From: Dendrolimus kikuchii
Taxonomy: Eukaryota > Arthropoda > Insecta > Lepidoptera > Lasiocampidae
NCBI GenBank assembly: GCA_019925095.2
Contig: CM034402.1
Location: 4,909,501-4,973,500, forward strand
DNA length: 64,000 nucleotides
Direction: 5' to 3'
Of this stretch, positions 43,673 to 54,905 are shown piece after piece. Positions within the stretch are counted from its first letter, which is position 1; each line of letters starts with the position of its first letter. Made by a program: the position numbers and the translations under genes. The notes below the pieces were generated by a model. That model was not told the DNA's origin. It saw only the letters and a program-made list of their open reading frames with translations, and searched no databases.

Positions 43673-44081
43673 CTAGCTGACCCGGCAAACTTCGTACCGC
43701 CTCAGAATCAATAAATAAAAAAGCTGAATGATAATTGCCGACTGTTTCACTTTAGAAAAAGTGTGGTCAAAACTAAACCGGAACGAATATCAAACGTTTG
43801 ACATTCAAAACCAAAAAAATGAAAAAAAAAACTTCACTTTTAAATTTAATTTGAGTTCTAAACGACGGGACGAATATCAAATGTTTGACAGCTAGGAATA
43901 GTTTCTATGAGAAATTGTTGTTTTTACTATAATCCAAGCATTTTTTTCATATTTACTTACCTTTTAAACCTTTCCTGGACTTCCACAAATCATTCAAGAC
44001 CAAAATTAGCCAAATGAGTCCAGCCGTTCTAGAGTTTTAGTGAGACTAACGAACAGCAATTGTTTTTTTTATATATGTAGA
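43673..44081 (-). mobile_element. Non-autonomous Helitron, family Hel-B
   Basis: CTAG at 43673-43676 and TC start at 44080-44081 on the complement. Contains two CAAACGTTTGA-type palindromic segments about 120 bp apart. Confidence 0.7.
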
Positions 44082-44327
44082 TAACGACGAGAATACTTTA
44101 AGTATTGCGATACCACGACTTGATTTAATTGCATAAATACTAGTTTGTACTGCTACTTTTCCTATTTATTGCCATACCTAGAGAGCTTAGTTGAATTAAC
44201 TTATATACAATGAAATAATACTAAAAACATATTGAAATAAATTGTTATTTTGACTACTTAGGAGTTTTTGCAATATTCACAACTAAGTATTTACTTTGTT
44301 ATTATGAGACAAGATATATAAATTAAA

Positions 44328-44729
44328 TCTATATATATAAAAGAAAATCGTGTTAGTTACACTATTTATAACTCAAGAACAGCTATACCGATTTGGCTGA
44401 AAATTGGTGGGGAAGTAACTTAAAATCAGGAGACGGACTTTTTATCCCATTGCAACCGGTAGGTGGCGCTGAGATCGAGTTCTAGAATCCTCCTAATCAC
44501 CTGGAGTGATTTTGATTTTGTGTATCCCGTTGCAACCGGTAGGTGGCGCTGAGATCGGGTTCTAGAATCCTCCTAATCACCTGGAGCGATTTTAGTGATT
44601 TTGATTTTGTGTGTTTGAGTGGGGTCCCCGGGTGGTTTAAATCCACAATTGGAACCGGTTGGTGGCGCTGGGATCGGGTCCTAGATTTTTAGTTTTTCAG
44701 AGCAGGACAACGTCTGCCGGGGCCGCTTG
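44328..44729 (+). mobile_element. Helitron Hel-A with mutated terminus
   Basis: TC start present; the last four bases are CTTG instead of CTAG. It has two almost identical tandem modules of about 70 bp, TTGCAACCGGTAGGTGGCGC, suggesting a recent internal duplication. Confidence 0.75.
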
Positions 44730-45152
44730 TAGTATATATAACAAAAGCTTGTTAATATTTTTTACTCCTCATTAAAAAATCATTTCTGTCCTAAAAATAT
44801 GTCACCAGTATCCTTTCATCCATCGTCCGTATATGCCCTAACCTTCTCTTTTCAATCCTTATTATTACATGTCTCAACATGTAGCGTTCCTTTATTTCTG
44901 ACATTAAATTATTAATGTTTGAAATTTAGTAATACAAACACTTATCATCACACCAATTACGTACCCAATTTGATTTGATTGGGTGTTACATACATTACTT
45001 ATACAATTTAACTTTACCCGCATAAACAAACTGACGACAAGTCAAATGTACCCTTATATGATAATTAGACGGTCGGATAAGCAATACTGTGTGGCTGTAC
45101 ATCTCAATTAGTTATATTTACATGATTACATCGATTACTTCATTATATACTG
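44730..45152. other. Unassigned sequence
   Basis: No supported feature. Confidence 0.5.
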
Positions 45153-45162
45153 GTATTTAGTC

Positions 45163-45375
45163 GTGGAAGGCCACGACACACCTTCCATGATCAAATTGAT
45201 CGTGTACTAGCAGAAGGTGATGTCAGGAGCCTTAAGAACAGACGAGCTTGCATGACAAGAGTTATGAATGTCAAAGAGGCAAGTGAGGTGTGTAAGAATA
45301 AGCCTAAATGGCACTCTGTTGTTCGTGCCTACCCCGCGAGGGAACTGGCGTGAAGTTATGTATGTATGTATGTAT
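45163..45375 (+). mobile_element. LINE-A insertion 12
   Basis: A 10-bp duplication GTATTTAGTC at 45153-45162 and 45376-45385. Truncated at the GTCGTGG/CCACGAC hairpin with microhomology (AGTC) to the target. Confidence 0.9.
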
Positions 45376-45412
45376 GTATTTAGTCACTTAAGTTTATGAC
45401 TTCGTCAAATAA

Positions 45413-45505
45413 TTAAAAACCAAAATTAGCCAAATCAGTCCAGCAGTTGTCGAGTTTTAGCGAGACTAACGAACAGCAATTGATTTATATATATATATAT
45501 ATATG
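45413..45505 (-). mobile_element. Hel-B 5' fragment
   Basis: Matches the first 90 bp of Hel-B (GAGACTAACGAACAGCAATT on the plus strand) and ends in an AT dinucleotide run. Confidence 0.6.
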
Positions 45506-45525
45506 CACATTAAGTCAGAAGATAA

Positions 45526-45991
45526 GAACTATCTGTGCAGGAACAGAAAGAATACATACATTTTCTGTCGTAAGAGGTGACAAAATAAACCTCAGCTAGG
45601 CGGTAGGGTATTTATTAGCCGTCTGGATGGCTATCGCGTCTGGTCTAGAGTATGCCGCCATAACAACCTTGAGTCGTGTTCTGGTATTACTTACTGGTCA
45701 AGTTCCAGTCTCCCTTTTTTTTATTGCAGGAGTTCAGCAGACAGGCAGACGGCCCACTGGATGGAAAGCGGTTACCATCGCCTATGGACATTTGCAACAC
45801 CAAAGGTGCTATAAATGCGTTGCTGCTCTCTTAAGGGAGACTGGAACCTGGTCACTAATGCCGGAACACAACTCAAAGTCTTCCCTTTAGAGAGCGGCGG
45901 CAAATTAGTAACACAAATGTCCATAGGCGATGTTAACCGATTTCCGTGAGGTGGGCCGTCTGCCTGTCCGCTGAATTCATGGAATAAAAAA
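45526..45991 (+). mobile_element. Retroposon E, split by another E copy
   Basis: The sense E copy runs 45526-45717, breaks, and resumes at 45882 with CCCTTTAGAGAGCGG, ending in AATAAAAAAAAAA near 45991. Confidence 0.75.
45713..45881 (-). mobile_element. Retroposon E nested in retroposon E
   Basis: Antisense, 5'-truncated copy. The TCCCTTT sequence at 45711-45717 and 45882-45888 is a 7-bp candidate duplication. Confidence 0.7.
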
Positions 45992-45999
45992 AAAAGAGT

Positions 46000-46165
46000 T
46001 TTACAATCACCACTTACTAACGGTGAAGGAAATCATCCTGATGAAACTTTCACATCGAGATAACCGATGTATCTAACCCATCAATCCACTTTGGACAAAG
46101 GTGTATGTATTGTAAGTTTTCTTATATGGGAAGCCCGAACCAAGCAGTGTGACGTTCAGGGACAT
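46000..46165 (+). mobile_element. SINE T1 3' fragment
   Basis: Keeps ACTAACGGTGAAGGAAATCA, CATCGAGATAACCGATGTAT and AAGCAGTGTGACGTTC. The tRNA head is missing. Confidence 0.6.
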
Positions 46166-46483
46166 TTATTATCACAATCATAACACCATATCATGTTAAT
46201 ATTTCCTCGGAATATAATATGTTCCCGTAAAATAACGAAGGAGATATCATTAAATGAATTACCCCCCTAATTAATCAAACTGAACATTTGTCGCGGAGGG
46301 AATTATTTATTACTGTAACATTGTCACGGACTTTACGAGGTTTGAATAAATTAAAAGCGGATATATTTTTTTATGTGCATCGGATAAGCAATATAAATTT
46401 ATTGTATAATACAATGTACTTTGTAGAGGCGACTAATCAGCAAAACATGTAGCTTAAAGAAGTCAGCCGCATTAAGCACAATT
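46166..46483. other. Unassigned sequence
   Basis: No supported feature. Confidence 0.5.
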
Positions 46484-46739
46484 AGTCAATACTCGGGCAG
46501 TTACGCACAGACAATGGTACAAACTTGTCAGGTGACACGGCACTCTTATGGGCTACATATCAATCTGAAGTAAACGAATATCTGGATTCAAAACTTTGTT
46601 TTATTTCACCTGGTCACAAGTACTCTAAATAGTTCTCATACCACCACCAGCACGAAAGTAATGACCCCTGCCACTAGAACACCGTGCCACACGCATAGCT
46701 TGGTTGAGTGTTTATGCGTAACTGCCCGAGTCATTGACT
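46484..46739. mobile_element. Small MITE with 24-bp inverted ends
   Basis: The left end AGTCAATACTCGGGCAGTTA and right end TAACTGCCCGAGTCATTGACT are inverted copies over about 24 bp with one 1-bp gap. 256 bp in total, no coding capacity. No target duplication could be identified, so superfamily is open. Confidence 0.6.
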
Positions 46740-47496
46740 GAGTGTGCTAGGCTCGAATCTAACTCTTTAAACTAAATGTTTTTGCCGATAAGGCACCTCT
46801 ACAATATTCTTCGTGATCGATTTGAATGAAAGTATAGACCAAGAAAATTCCAATGCTAGTTTCAAGTCTTTTGTTAAAGAACCGATGCTTGTCCAAAACG
46901 GATTAACGACTACATTGAAGGTATTACCGATTTGACGTCTTAATTAATCTATTCCATTTTGCATATCTTCCCTACCTAATTTGGCTTTCATGTCAAGAAA
47001 ATCTATTTAGTACTCCTCATCGACCAAGTCCTATACCGTATATATTCTCTCTCCCTCACTATCAAAACTATTAACCCCAGTTATTTCTGACGTCTACTTT
47101 CTTGCTCAATTTGCGATTTAGACGGTCCAACGTTTCAATGTTAATATTGAGGACATTCATGTTCTTAACCCCCAAATAACAAAGCGTTAAGGATACCTAC
47201 ATCAAAGCATGATATGTGATGACAACAGACAACAGACAAGAGCATTGCCTTGTAATATTAAATATCACAAAATCCGCTTCAAGGTGAATAATTCAATAGT
47301 AATGTTTGACAGGACTCTTTATTAATTCAATACGTCGTCTGGGCACATTCTCAACGCGTACAACGAAACTTTTTCAATTAACATCTTCGGGTCGATAGCA
47401 TTAAAATTCCAACATAGTACCCATGGCAGGGTGATGAAGATGTGTTGTGTGAATTTCTCATCTAACTCGTTTCGAACTTGCGTTAATTATGCGGCT
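46740..47496. other. Unassigned sequence
   Basis: A plus-strand frame of 48 codons near 46790-46935 (GTSTIFFVIDLNESIDQENS) looks protein-like but lacks splice signals. Confidence 0.35.
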
Positions 47497-47998
47497 CTAT
47501 GGGTAATTCGTATGGTTTGTGCAATGATATAGGTAATTCTTGTTATATTCGTGCAGTAGTATAGGTAATTTATGTCATGTTCGTACAGTAGCATAGAATG
47601 AAAGAAAATAGTAATAATTTTGAGTTATTTTAAAGAGAATTATATCTAAAGAGGTAAACAAAAACCAAAGGTAACTTAATCTTAAACAGACTCTTACTCG
47701 GCAAATGCTAGTTATAACAACCAACGCTGGTCTTCTGTTAGTGCCTTACAGCAACGTTAACTTTACAGGCAAAAGTAATAATACTTCTACCTAAGAAAAT
47801 GCGATAGGTAACTCGTGTCGTGTTCGGGCAGTAGTATAGGTAATTTGTGTCGTGTTCATGCAGTAGTATGAGAGTAACACGTGTCATGTTCGCACATCAG
47901 TATAGGTAATTCGTGTCATGTTTATGTAGTCGTGTTGGTAGTTTGTGCAATGGGATAGGTAATTTGTATCGTGTATACATATGCAGTAGTATTTAATA
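47497..47998. repeat. Degenerate 32-bp minisatellite
   Basis: Repeats of TATAGGTAATTCGTGTCATG followed by TTCGTGCAGTAG occur three times at 47497-47590 and about six times at 47802-47998. An unrelated segment of about 210 bp separates the two blocks. Confidence 0.8.
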
Positions 47999-48040
47999 AG
48001 TAATTATATAATGTGGTTGACTAAACAGTTTGATGGGTTT

Positions 48041-48084
48041 TTATTTAATTTTTGTAAAGCAGCTGATTTACAAAAATTAAATAA
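48041..48084. repeat. Perfect 18-bp inverted repeat
   Basis: TTATTTAATTTTTGTAAA (48041-48058) and its complement (48067-48084) with the 8-bp spacer GCAGCTGA. Role unknown. Confidence 0.8.
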
Positions 48085-48378
48085 AAGCATGGTTTGACTT
48101 GGAGGCACAAAAACTTTGCGCAATTTAAAAATCAGACAAGTAGGTATTGGCTAAAAGTAACGTCTTCTGGTTTTAGCATTAGACTACAAAATCTTAATAA
48201 AATTGAATTTAAAAGACTCTCCTACACAGATGTGTAGTAGGATACAGCCTTGTAAATTTAGTTTTATTGAGATTTTGTTTTTTGATAACATCATTAATTT
48301 ATTAAAAAATCATTCTTTAGTTACATGTACAGATCTAATATTACACTTTCTTCGAAAAACTACAGCATTTTATAGCGC
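48085..48378. other. Unassigned sequence
   Basis: No supported feature. Confidence 0.5.
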
Positions 48379-48391
48379 TATATAAAATACA

Positions 48392-48759
48392 GTTCGTAAT
48401 ACCGAAGTAAGAAAGAGAGTTGGTCTGAAAGAGAGTATCGGGGTGAAGGTAAGGAAAGGAATGCTCCGGTGGTTCGGACATGTAGAAAGAATGCATGATG
48501 AAAGAATTAATAAACAGATATACAATGCAAAAGTGGATGGATGCAGAAGTCGTGGAAGGCCACGACACACTTTCCATGATCAAATTGATCGTGTACTAGC
48601 AGAAGGTGATGTTAGGAGCCTTAAGAACAGACGAGCGTGCATGACAAGAGTTATGAATGTCAAAGAAGCAAGTGAGGTGTGTAAGAATAAGCCTAAATGG
48701 CGCTCTGTTGTTCGTGCTTATCCCGCAAGGGAACTGGCGTGAAGTTATGTATGTATGTA
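48392..48759 (+). mobile_element. LINE-A insertion 13
   Basis: An 11-bp duplication TATAAAATACA at 48381-48391 and 48760-48770 (13 bp if tail overlap is counted). The frame is open from the RNTEVRKRVG codons to the stop. Confidence 0.9.
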
Positions 48760-48770
48760 TATAAAATACA

Positions 48771-49745
48771 CCTTGACAAATTACATCTGTATGTATTCTA
48801 TCTATCTTAGTAGCATTTCTGTAACAGACGGACGAACAAGACGATTCTACAAGAGGTTCGTTTATATCAAAATGTCAACGGAATCATAAAAAAACTTTAC
48901 ACTCCTATTCCTCACATAATGGAGCTATCTCTCGACAGAATCACACACAAATGAAATAATTTCCAACCGAAATATTATAATTATGAATTCGTTGCCAGAA
49001 TGTGCATATTCAATGCTAAAAGTTTGCCGAGTTAAATTTGCAAAGTGACTGCTAGGGCGTGTATAATCGAATTTCATTTTGCAAGTTAAAATTTAATTTC
49101 GAAGCGTTTTGTAATAAAACCATTAAAATAATCGACGATTATTGTTATTAATTTGTATCTAAATGCAGTTAGTTTTGAAGTCTAATATTGATTGTGGTTT
49201 TTATTAAGGTAAATTTGGGATACATTTTTATTCAACCAAGCATTTTATCTTTGAATCTTACAGTATTTTCTACGAAACTATTAACTCTATTATGTAAACA
49301 GAATTTTACAGAAATGTGTAACCTACATAGTGCTACATTGTGGTGTAATAAAACCGCGAAATTAGTCTTTGAAGTGAACTTCTTTAGAAACGTTGTGATT
49401 TGAAACTCGATGAAACGAAAAGGTGATACTAAAAAGAGATAAACACATAAATTTATAGGACTAAGCCTGCGAGATAATGAGATACGAGTTTTACATCGTG
49501 CCGCACAGATTAGACAGTCAACAAGATCAATGATTAAACATAGGTCCAACTTGGACCGAAATTGATAATATTTTTTAGACTAAAACAGTGAAAAATTTAA
49601 AGTGATACTTAAATTTATTTTGAATTATAATATGTTGACGGATGTAGGCTAAAGGAATTATATTTATATTAATAAAAGTTAACGAAGAATTGTCTGTGTG
49701 TACATTCTCTGAAGTTTCACTTCTACTGCATATGAACTGCACACA
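48771..49745. other. Unassigned sequence
   Basis: Overlapping open frames on both strands at 49188-49549 have no domain features. Confidence 0.45.
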
Positions 49746-49955
49746 CACAATTTTTTTTTATTCCATGAGTTCAGCCGACAAGCAGACGGTCCACCTGATG
49801 TAAAGCGGTTACCATCTTATATCATCATCCCTATGGACATTCTTAACGGCAACGGTGCTACCGATGTGCTTATTGCCACTCTCTAAACAGAGACTGGAAA
49901 ATGGCAAACAATGTCAGGATACAACTCAAGGTTGTTATGGCGGCATACTCTAGAG
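49746..49955 (-). mobile_element. Retroposon E, diverged
   Basis: Has a 12-bp insertion (TATATCATCATC) after GGTTACCATC relative to other copies. Confidence 0.6.
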
Positions 49956-50101
49956 TCCCATTTTTCGAGATGTACCCATTCCGATAACCGACCAACTTCA
50001 GCTTCTTGGCATTTCTTTAACATCCACTCTCAATTTCGGCTCCTAGCCACCTGCTAAAAAGTTAAGTATACTTACAAAGGTGGGCTACTTTATCGCCTTG
50101 C

Positions 50102-50514
50102 ATGGAGTACTGCTCTCACCTTTGGGACGGCTCAGCCAAATACCAGCTTGAGGCGCTGGAGTCAATTGAGAGAAGAACCAAGAGGTTGATTGGTAGCGAC
50201 CAGCTTGTCAATACAAGGCTTCAAAGCTTAGAGCATCGACGCCGGGTTGCTAGTCTGTCGGTTTTTTATAGGATTCATTTCGGAGAGTGTGCGGTTGAAC
50301 TGTTTGACCTGATTCCCCCTACACCATTCCATCTTCGGACCACAAGACGCTCTGGTTTGCGCCATCGTTTCACAGTGGAAACGATACCAGTGCGTACTAA
50401 ACGTTTCGCCTCCACGTTCCTTCTGCGTACGGCAGAATTGTGGAATGCACTACCAGAGTCCGTGTTTCCAGAAAAGTACAATCCGGGAATCTTCAAGTCT
50501 CGTGTGAATAGGTA
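50102..50514 (+). pseudogene. LINE polymerase C-terminal fragment (CR1/Jockey-like)
   Basis: The frame is open for about 138 codons: MEYCSHLWDGSAKYQLEALE, SIERRTKRLIGSD, SLEHRRRVASLSVFYRIHFG, then RTKRFASTFLLRTAELWNAL and FPEKYNPGIFKSRVNRY. This is the conserved C-terminal region of CR1/Jockey-type LINE polymerases. The catalytic domain is absent. The next residues (from 50515) are not element-like, so the piece is also cut at its 3' end, right where the 131-bp inverted repeat begins. Confidence 0.75.
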
Positions 50515-50522
50515 TTATCTAA

Positions 50523-50653
50523 TGAGTACATTCAAGTCACCATTATTATGTTAACAACCATCTCGCCAAAACAAAGAGACACACTAGAAAAATGAACTCT
50601 ATTCTAAATGTGATTAGTGTCAAATCGAGATGATTTCATACTAAATCAAAATT
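50523..50653. repeat. Inverted duplication, left arm
   Basis: 131 bp matching the complement of 53356-53486 with a single mismatch (50646). Not seen elsewhere in the window. It starts within 10 bp of the end of the LINE polymerase fragment. Confidence 0.95.
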
Positions 50654-50703
50654 CCAATAGTATTATTACTGTTATAAAAATCTTTTTCATTTTTATAACG
50701 TAA

Positions 50704-52445
50704 CTAGTATTTGCCTTCGACTTCATTTTCATTACTTAGATAGCAAAGATTAAAGTTATTTTATCAATATGTAAAATTGAATAAATATTTAATATGACAA
50801 TACATGAATCCTGGATATATTCATAAACTCCCGATATTTGTAATTTACTAAAGACTTATTCAACTACAGATGTTTCTTCACTAAGGATTTCTAATAATTA
50901 CAGACAGTGTCTTGTGATTTGCGAACATTGCGTCAAAGTTGATCTAGTGGTTTGGAAGTGGAAGGAAATCCCGGGAAATCTCAAGAGTCCCAATATGGTC
51001 ATGTATAAAAATGTCATAAAGTATTAAACTATGCTGTAATAAGAGTAACACGAATAGTTTTCATGCTATATCTAGGCGCATTATTCCCAAGAAAATTTTG
51101 GAACTTTCCGTCACTAAAGTATAGGAGTAAAAACATGAAAAAGTGAATCCGGTTTCCTGAAAAATTACACTAGAATTCCCATGATATTAGCTTTTTCAGC
51201 ATTTAAGTAAAAAATGTCTGTATAATAGTGAAAACCTCATAGAAATTAACATATTTATGAAAAAAAAAACATTAATTGTTTCAATTTTCCATCAATCAAA
51301 CAATTGGATCCCAATTGGTTTTTTTAATAGCTTCAATGTACAGACAAAGCTATTTTACAATATTAACTTAATTTTAACATTTCATTTGACATAATACACT
51401 ATGTATATGTGAGTATATTTTCTATGTATATGTGAGTTTGTTGAAATATCTACTAAAGAGTTTCAATACATAAGAAATTTAGAATTCGAGATAAACCTTT
51501 TTTTATCAGCAATGAATAATTGATGTTTCTTGGATACTATTTTAATGTCTAATACGTATATGAATTCTCATGATCTATACTGAGATCATACTATACATAT
51601 ATATAATATACCCCAGTCATTGAAAAAAGCTTAATCTAACGTTCTGGTGAAATCGTATCGGAATCAGCCAATTTTTATGCAGTATAACGACTTTAAACCA
51701 CTCCAAGGAAGTTTTCGCGGGGTTCCCGGAATATAAACTAACAAAGCATTCGGAAAAGAACGTAAACCATCGTTTTAGTATCAATTGAATCTGAATCAAC
51801 TAATTGTTATGCAAATAAATAATTTATACTTTTTCTATTTTTACTTATTTGAAAAAGAAAGTGCATTGTGTTTTAGTATAAGCTAATTTATATGCATACT
51901 AACCACTAGAAACCACCCTCGGGAAAATTTCCGTGAGATGCCCAGGACACAAAGTATTGCTGTATTTAAAAAATAATGTATCGTGTCTAAAATCGTGTAA
52001 GAATAAATAAACTAATTTGTAAGCGTCCTAACAACTTTAACCAGCTCCTGAGAAAATTCGCGGGATCCCCAGGATAAAAAGTATCACAGATTTAATTTCA
52101 GAAAATTTGCTATCAATGAGTAAAAACATCGCATCGAAATAAGAAAGCTTTTTTTTATTCTGGCCTCTTTAAACCGTTCCCGGAAAATTTCCCGTGCGAT
52201 TCCGGAATAAAAGGTAGCGCAGAATTTAAGTGTGAGAATTTGCTCACGATCAGCGAAAATCGAATCGCAATCGGCCTAGTAGTTTTTACGTAAATCCCGA
52301 ACAAACAGAAAAACCGACTAACAGACAAGAAATCTAAAAAAAATCATCGTGTCTCCATCGTTTATATAGTCTATTCCAATTGTGTTTTTTTTTAATAACT
52401 TCAATGTAGAGAGACGACATATTTAGCATATTATAATATTATAGA
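50704..52445 (-). mobile_element. Hel-E, very long composite copy
   Basis: CTAG at 50704-50707 and TC start at 52444-52445 (complement of ATTATAGA). Inside, the CGGGA...AAGTA...GCAG...AATCAGC module recurs at about 51.6-51.8, 51.9-52.0 and 52.05-52.3 kb. It is about 1.74 kb, against 0.5 kb for the other copies. Either tandem growth or nested Hel-E copies. Confidence 0.45.
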
Positions 52446-53355
52446 CTATCGTCTGCCCGCGAAACTTCCTTCGCGTTTCCATGATGATGATACATTTGAT
52501 AGTCAAGTATGTTTGAACAGTTCTTTATGGTGGTTAAAGAAGCGTTCAAACTTACTCTAACTCTCTATGAATAAGACAGTTAGTATTTAGTAAAAACGAA
52601 AACTCAAAGCTGAAAAGCAGTGTCATCAAGTATTAAAGAATGTAAACAAAAGTATGAAAAACCTGATTTAATTAAGAGAACTGAAATATCTGGTTAGAAA
52701 CAGGAACTTGAGACTATTTATAAAATTTGTAGGTTAATAATATATCTTTAGTTAGCTGGGCTCGGCTAATATCTCTGTTCCATCTGAAATAATATTATAG
52801 TTAGGTACTGTGGCCAAATGCAACTTAGTTATAAAGTTAAAATGAACGCCGTTATTAATTGGCTATATTAGAGTATATATGTCATGGTTAAATTGTACAG
52901 ACCGTTAGATTATAATCTATCTCGAGAGCTATTGAAATATTGTGAACCGGAACAAACTGCTTACAATTTAACGCATTATTTCCCGATAGATTATAATCTA
53001 TCGACGTGAAATCGTTCTGTGTCCATAGAGTTAGTAATAAAACATAGGTGGGTCAGTCAAAAATACTAAAGATTCGATCTCTGCCCTTATGGGTTAGAAG
53101 TTTTAACAATGTTTGTAAGTAGTCAATAAGTGATACTTCCAATCCCAGTGTTTACCCTCGATTAAACGTAATAAATATTATTATGCACATATCATCCTCT
53201 TCGTCAATCACACTGCTGTGATCAGGAGTTTTTTTTAAGTTTCAAACGTCTTCAGAATTGATTTCATTAATTTCACATTAGGAAAGAAAGGTGCTTTTCA
53301 TTCAATGCAAATTTAGCAATAAGTAATTCAATTTGAAATACATAATTCGAAATAC
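52446..53355. other. Unassigned sequence
   Basis: A repeated ATTATAATCTATC motif occurs at 52909-52923 and 52989-53003. Otherwise nothing supported. Confidence 0.45.
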
Positions 53356-53486
53356 AATTTTGGTTTAGTATGAAATCATCTCGATTTGACACTAATCACA
53401 TTTAGAATAGAGTTCATTTTTCTAGTGTGTCTCTTTGTTTTGGCGAGATGGTTGTTAACATAATAATGGTGACTTGAATGTACTCA
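53356..53486. repeat. Inverted duplication, right arm
   Basis: The partner of 50523-50653. It ends 2 bp before a 5'-truncated retroposon E. Confidence 0.95.
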
Positions 53487-53487
53487 A

Positions 53488-53591
53488 CCTTTGCACCTTT
53501 GGTGATGCAAATGTCCATAGGCGATGGTAACTGCTTTCCATCAAGTGGGCCGTCTGCCTGTCTGCTGAACTATTGCAATAAAAAAAAAAAA
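53488..53591 (+). mobile_element. Retroposon E, 5'-truncated
   Basis: Only the last 100 bp remain, ending AATAAAAAAAAAAA. It borders the inverted duplication. Confidence 0.7.
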
Positions 53592-54002
53592 GTTTACACT
53601 TGAGAATAACACATTTATAAAGATATAGTGTGAATTATCCAAAATATAACCACTTTCCATCACCACGCCGGTGAAACAGCTGGGCGCAGCTACTCCCTCA
53701 TAGTTCGACTACTACGCACTAGACAGACTTATTTATTTATAAATTCAGACAGTAAAATAAATTTTTAAAGCTCCCTAGTTGCTTTTAGTAGCTCCATACA
53801 TTTGAAATGCATGCACTTCTTGTAAAAGCCCGGGCCGCATGTGGCTCTACGTACATTTACTTGGCACTAGACGTATATAAATCATGCCGGTTTCATATTA
53901 AATTTCTATATTGTACCCATATATTATAACAGTTATAAACTTTATGTTAAACTAAGTTAATAATTATTCATACTATATGCATATATCAACGGGAATTAGT
54001 AC
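53592..54002. other. Unassigned sequence
   Basis: No supported gene; a TATATAA motif at about 53874 is not enough for a promoter call. Confidence 0.45.
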
Positions 54003-54016
54003 GTTTGTTTATCCAT

Positions 54017-54384
54017 ACATACATACATACATACATAACTTCACGCCAGTTCCCTTGCGGGGTAGGCACGAACAACAGAGTGCCATTTAGGCTTATTCTT
54101 ACACACCTCACTTGCCTCTTTGACATTCATAACTCTTGTCATGCACACTCGTCTGTTCTTAAGGCTCCTGACATCACCTTCTGCTAGTACACGATCAATT
54201 TGATCATGGAAGGTGTGTCGTGGCCTTCCACGACTTCTGCATCCATCCACTTTTGCATTGTATATCTGTTTAGTCATTCTTTCATCATGCATTCTTTCCA
54301 CATGCCCGAACCACCGGAGCATTCCTTTCCTTACCTTCACCCCGACACTCTCTTTCAGACCAACTCTCTTTCTTACTTCGGTAA
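54017..54384 (-). mobile_element. LINE-A insertion 14
   Basis: A perfect 14-bp duplication GTTTGTTTATCCAT at 54003-54016 and 54385-54398. The frame is intact from the KVRKGM codons to the stop. Six tail repeats. Confidence 0.95.
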
Positions 54385-54654
54385 GTTTGTTTATCCATCT
54401 TTAAAAAATAGAATGTAGATTGTCAAATTATTATTTAATATTTTATTATGCTGTAATAATGTAATTAGTAGTCTGAAAAAAATACTTAGGCTCCTAATTC
54501 CGTTATTACAGTTTGAACCACGATTATTTTCAGAATTTTTAACCGTATAGTTAAACATTACACGAAAGGTTAAAATTTTTATGACTTTTAAGGTTAAGAT
54601 CCCTCACGTATTGATTTAATTTAAAATATCACTAATTTTTTTAACATTTAATTG

Positions 54655-54905
54655 CATATAATCGAATACAATGCAAGAAAACTTAACTTATTTGTATTGT
54701 ATTCTACTCATAGTCCCTCAAGACTATAAGTAGAATACTGAGCCTAGATCACCGTCTTATCATTAACTTATCACATCGTCACTAAAATTATGCAAATATT
54801 ATAAATTAGTTCAATAAAGAAATTTATATATGTATATATTGTATTCTAGCTATAATCCTTTAAGACTATAAGTAAATAGATAGATTACTTAGCCTAGGTT
54901 ATCGT
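54655..54905. repeat. Dispersed repeat K, two tandem-spaced copies
   Basis: CTCATAGTCCCTCAAGACTA with AGTAGAATACTGAGCC at about 54710-54750, and a more diverged copy at 54834-54905. Confidence 0.5.

Noticed and set aside
45627..45890. 87-aa plus-strand frame
   Set aside because: Spans the junction of two opposed retroposon E copies, so it is a chimera.
49188..49549. Overlapping 71- and 105-aa frames on opposite strands
   Set aside because: Both strands open, low-complexity composition, no homology pattern.
53640..53890. Host promoter suggested by a TATATAA motif and moderately GC-rich sequence
   Set aside because: No initiator, exon or donor could be found downstream on either strand.
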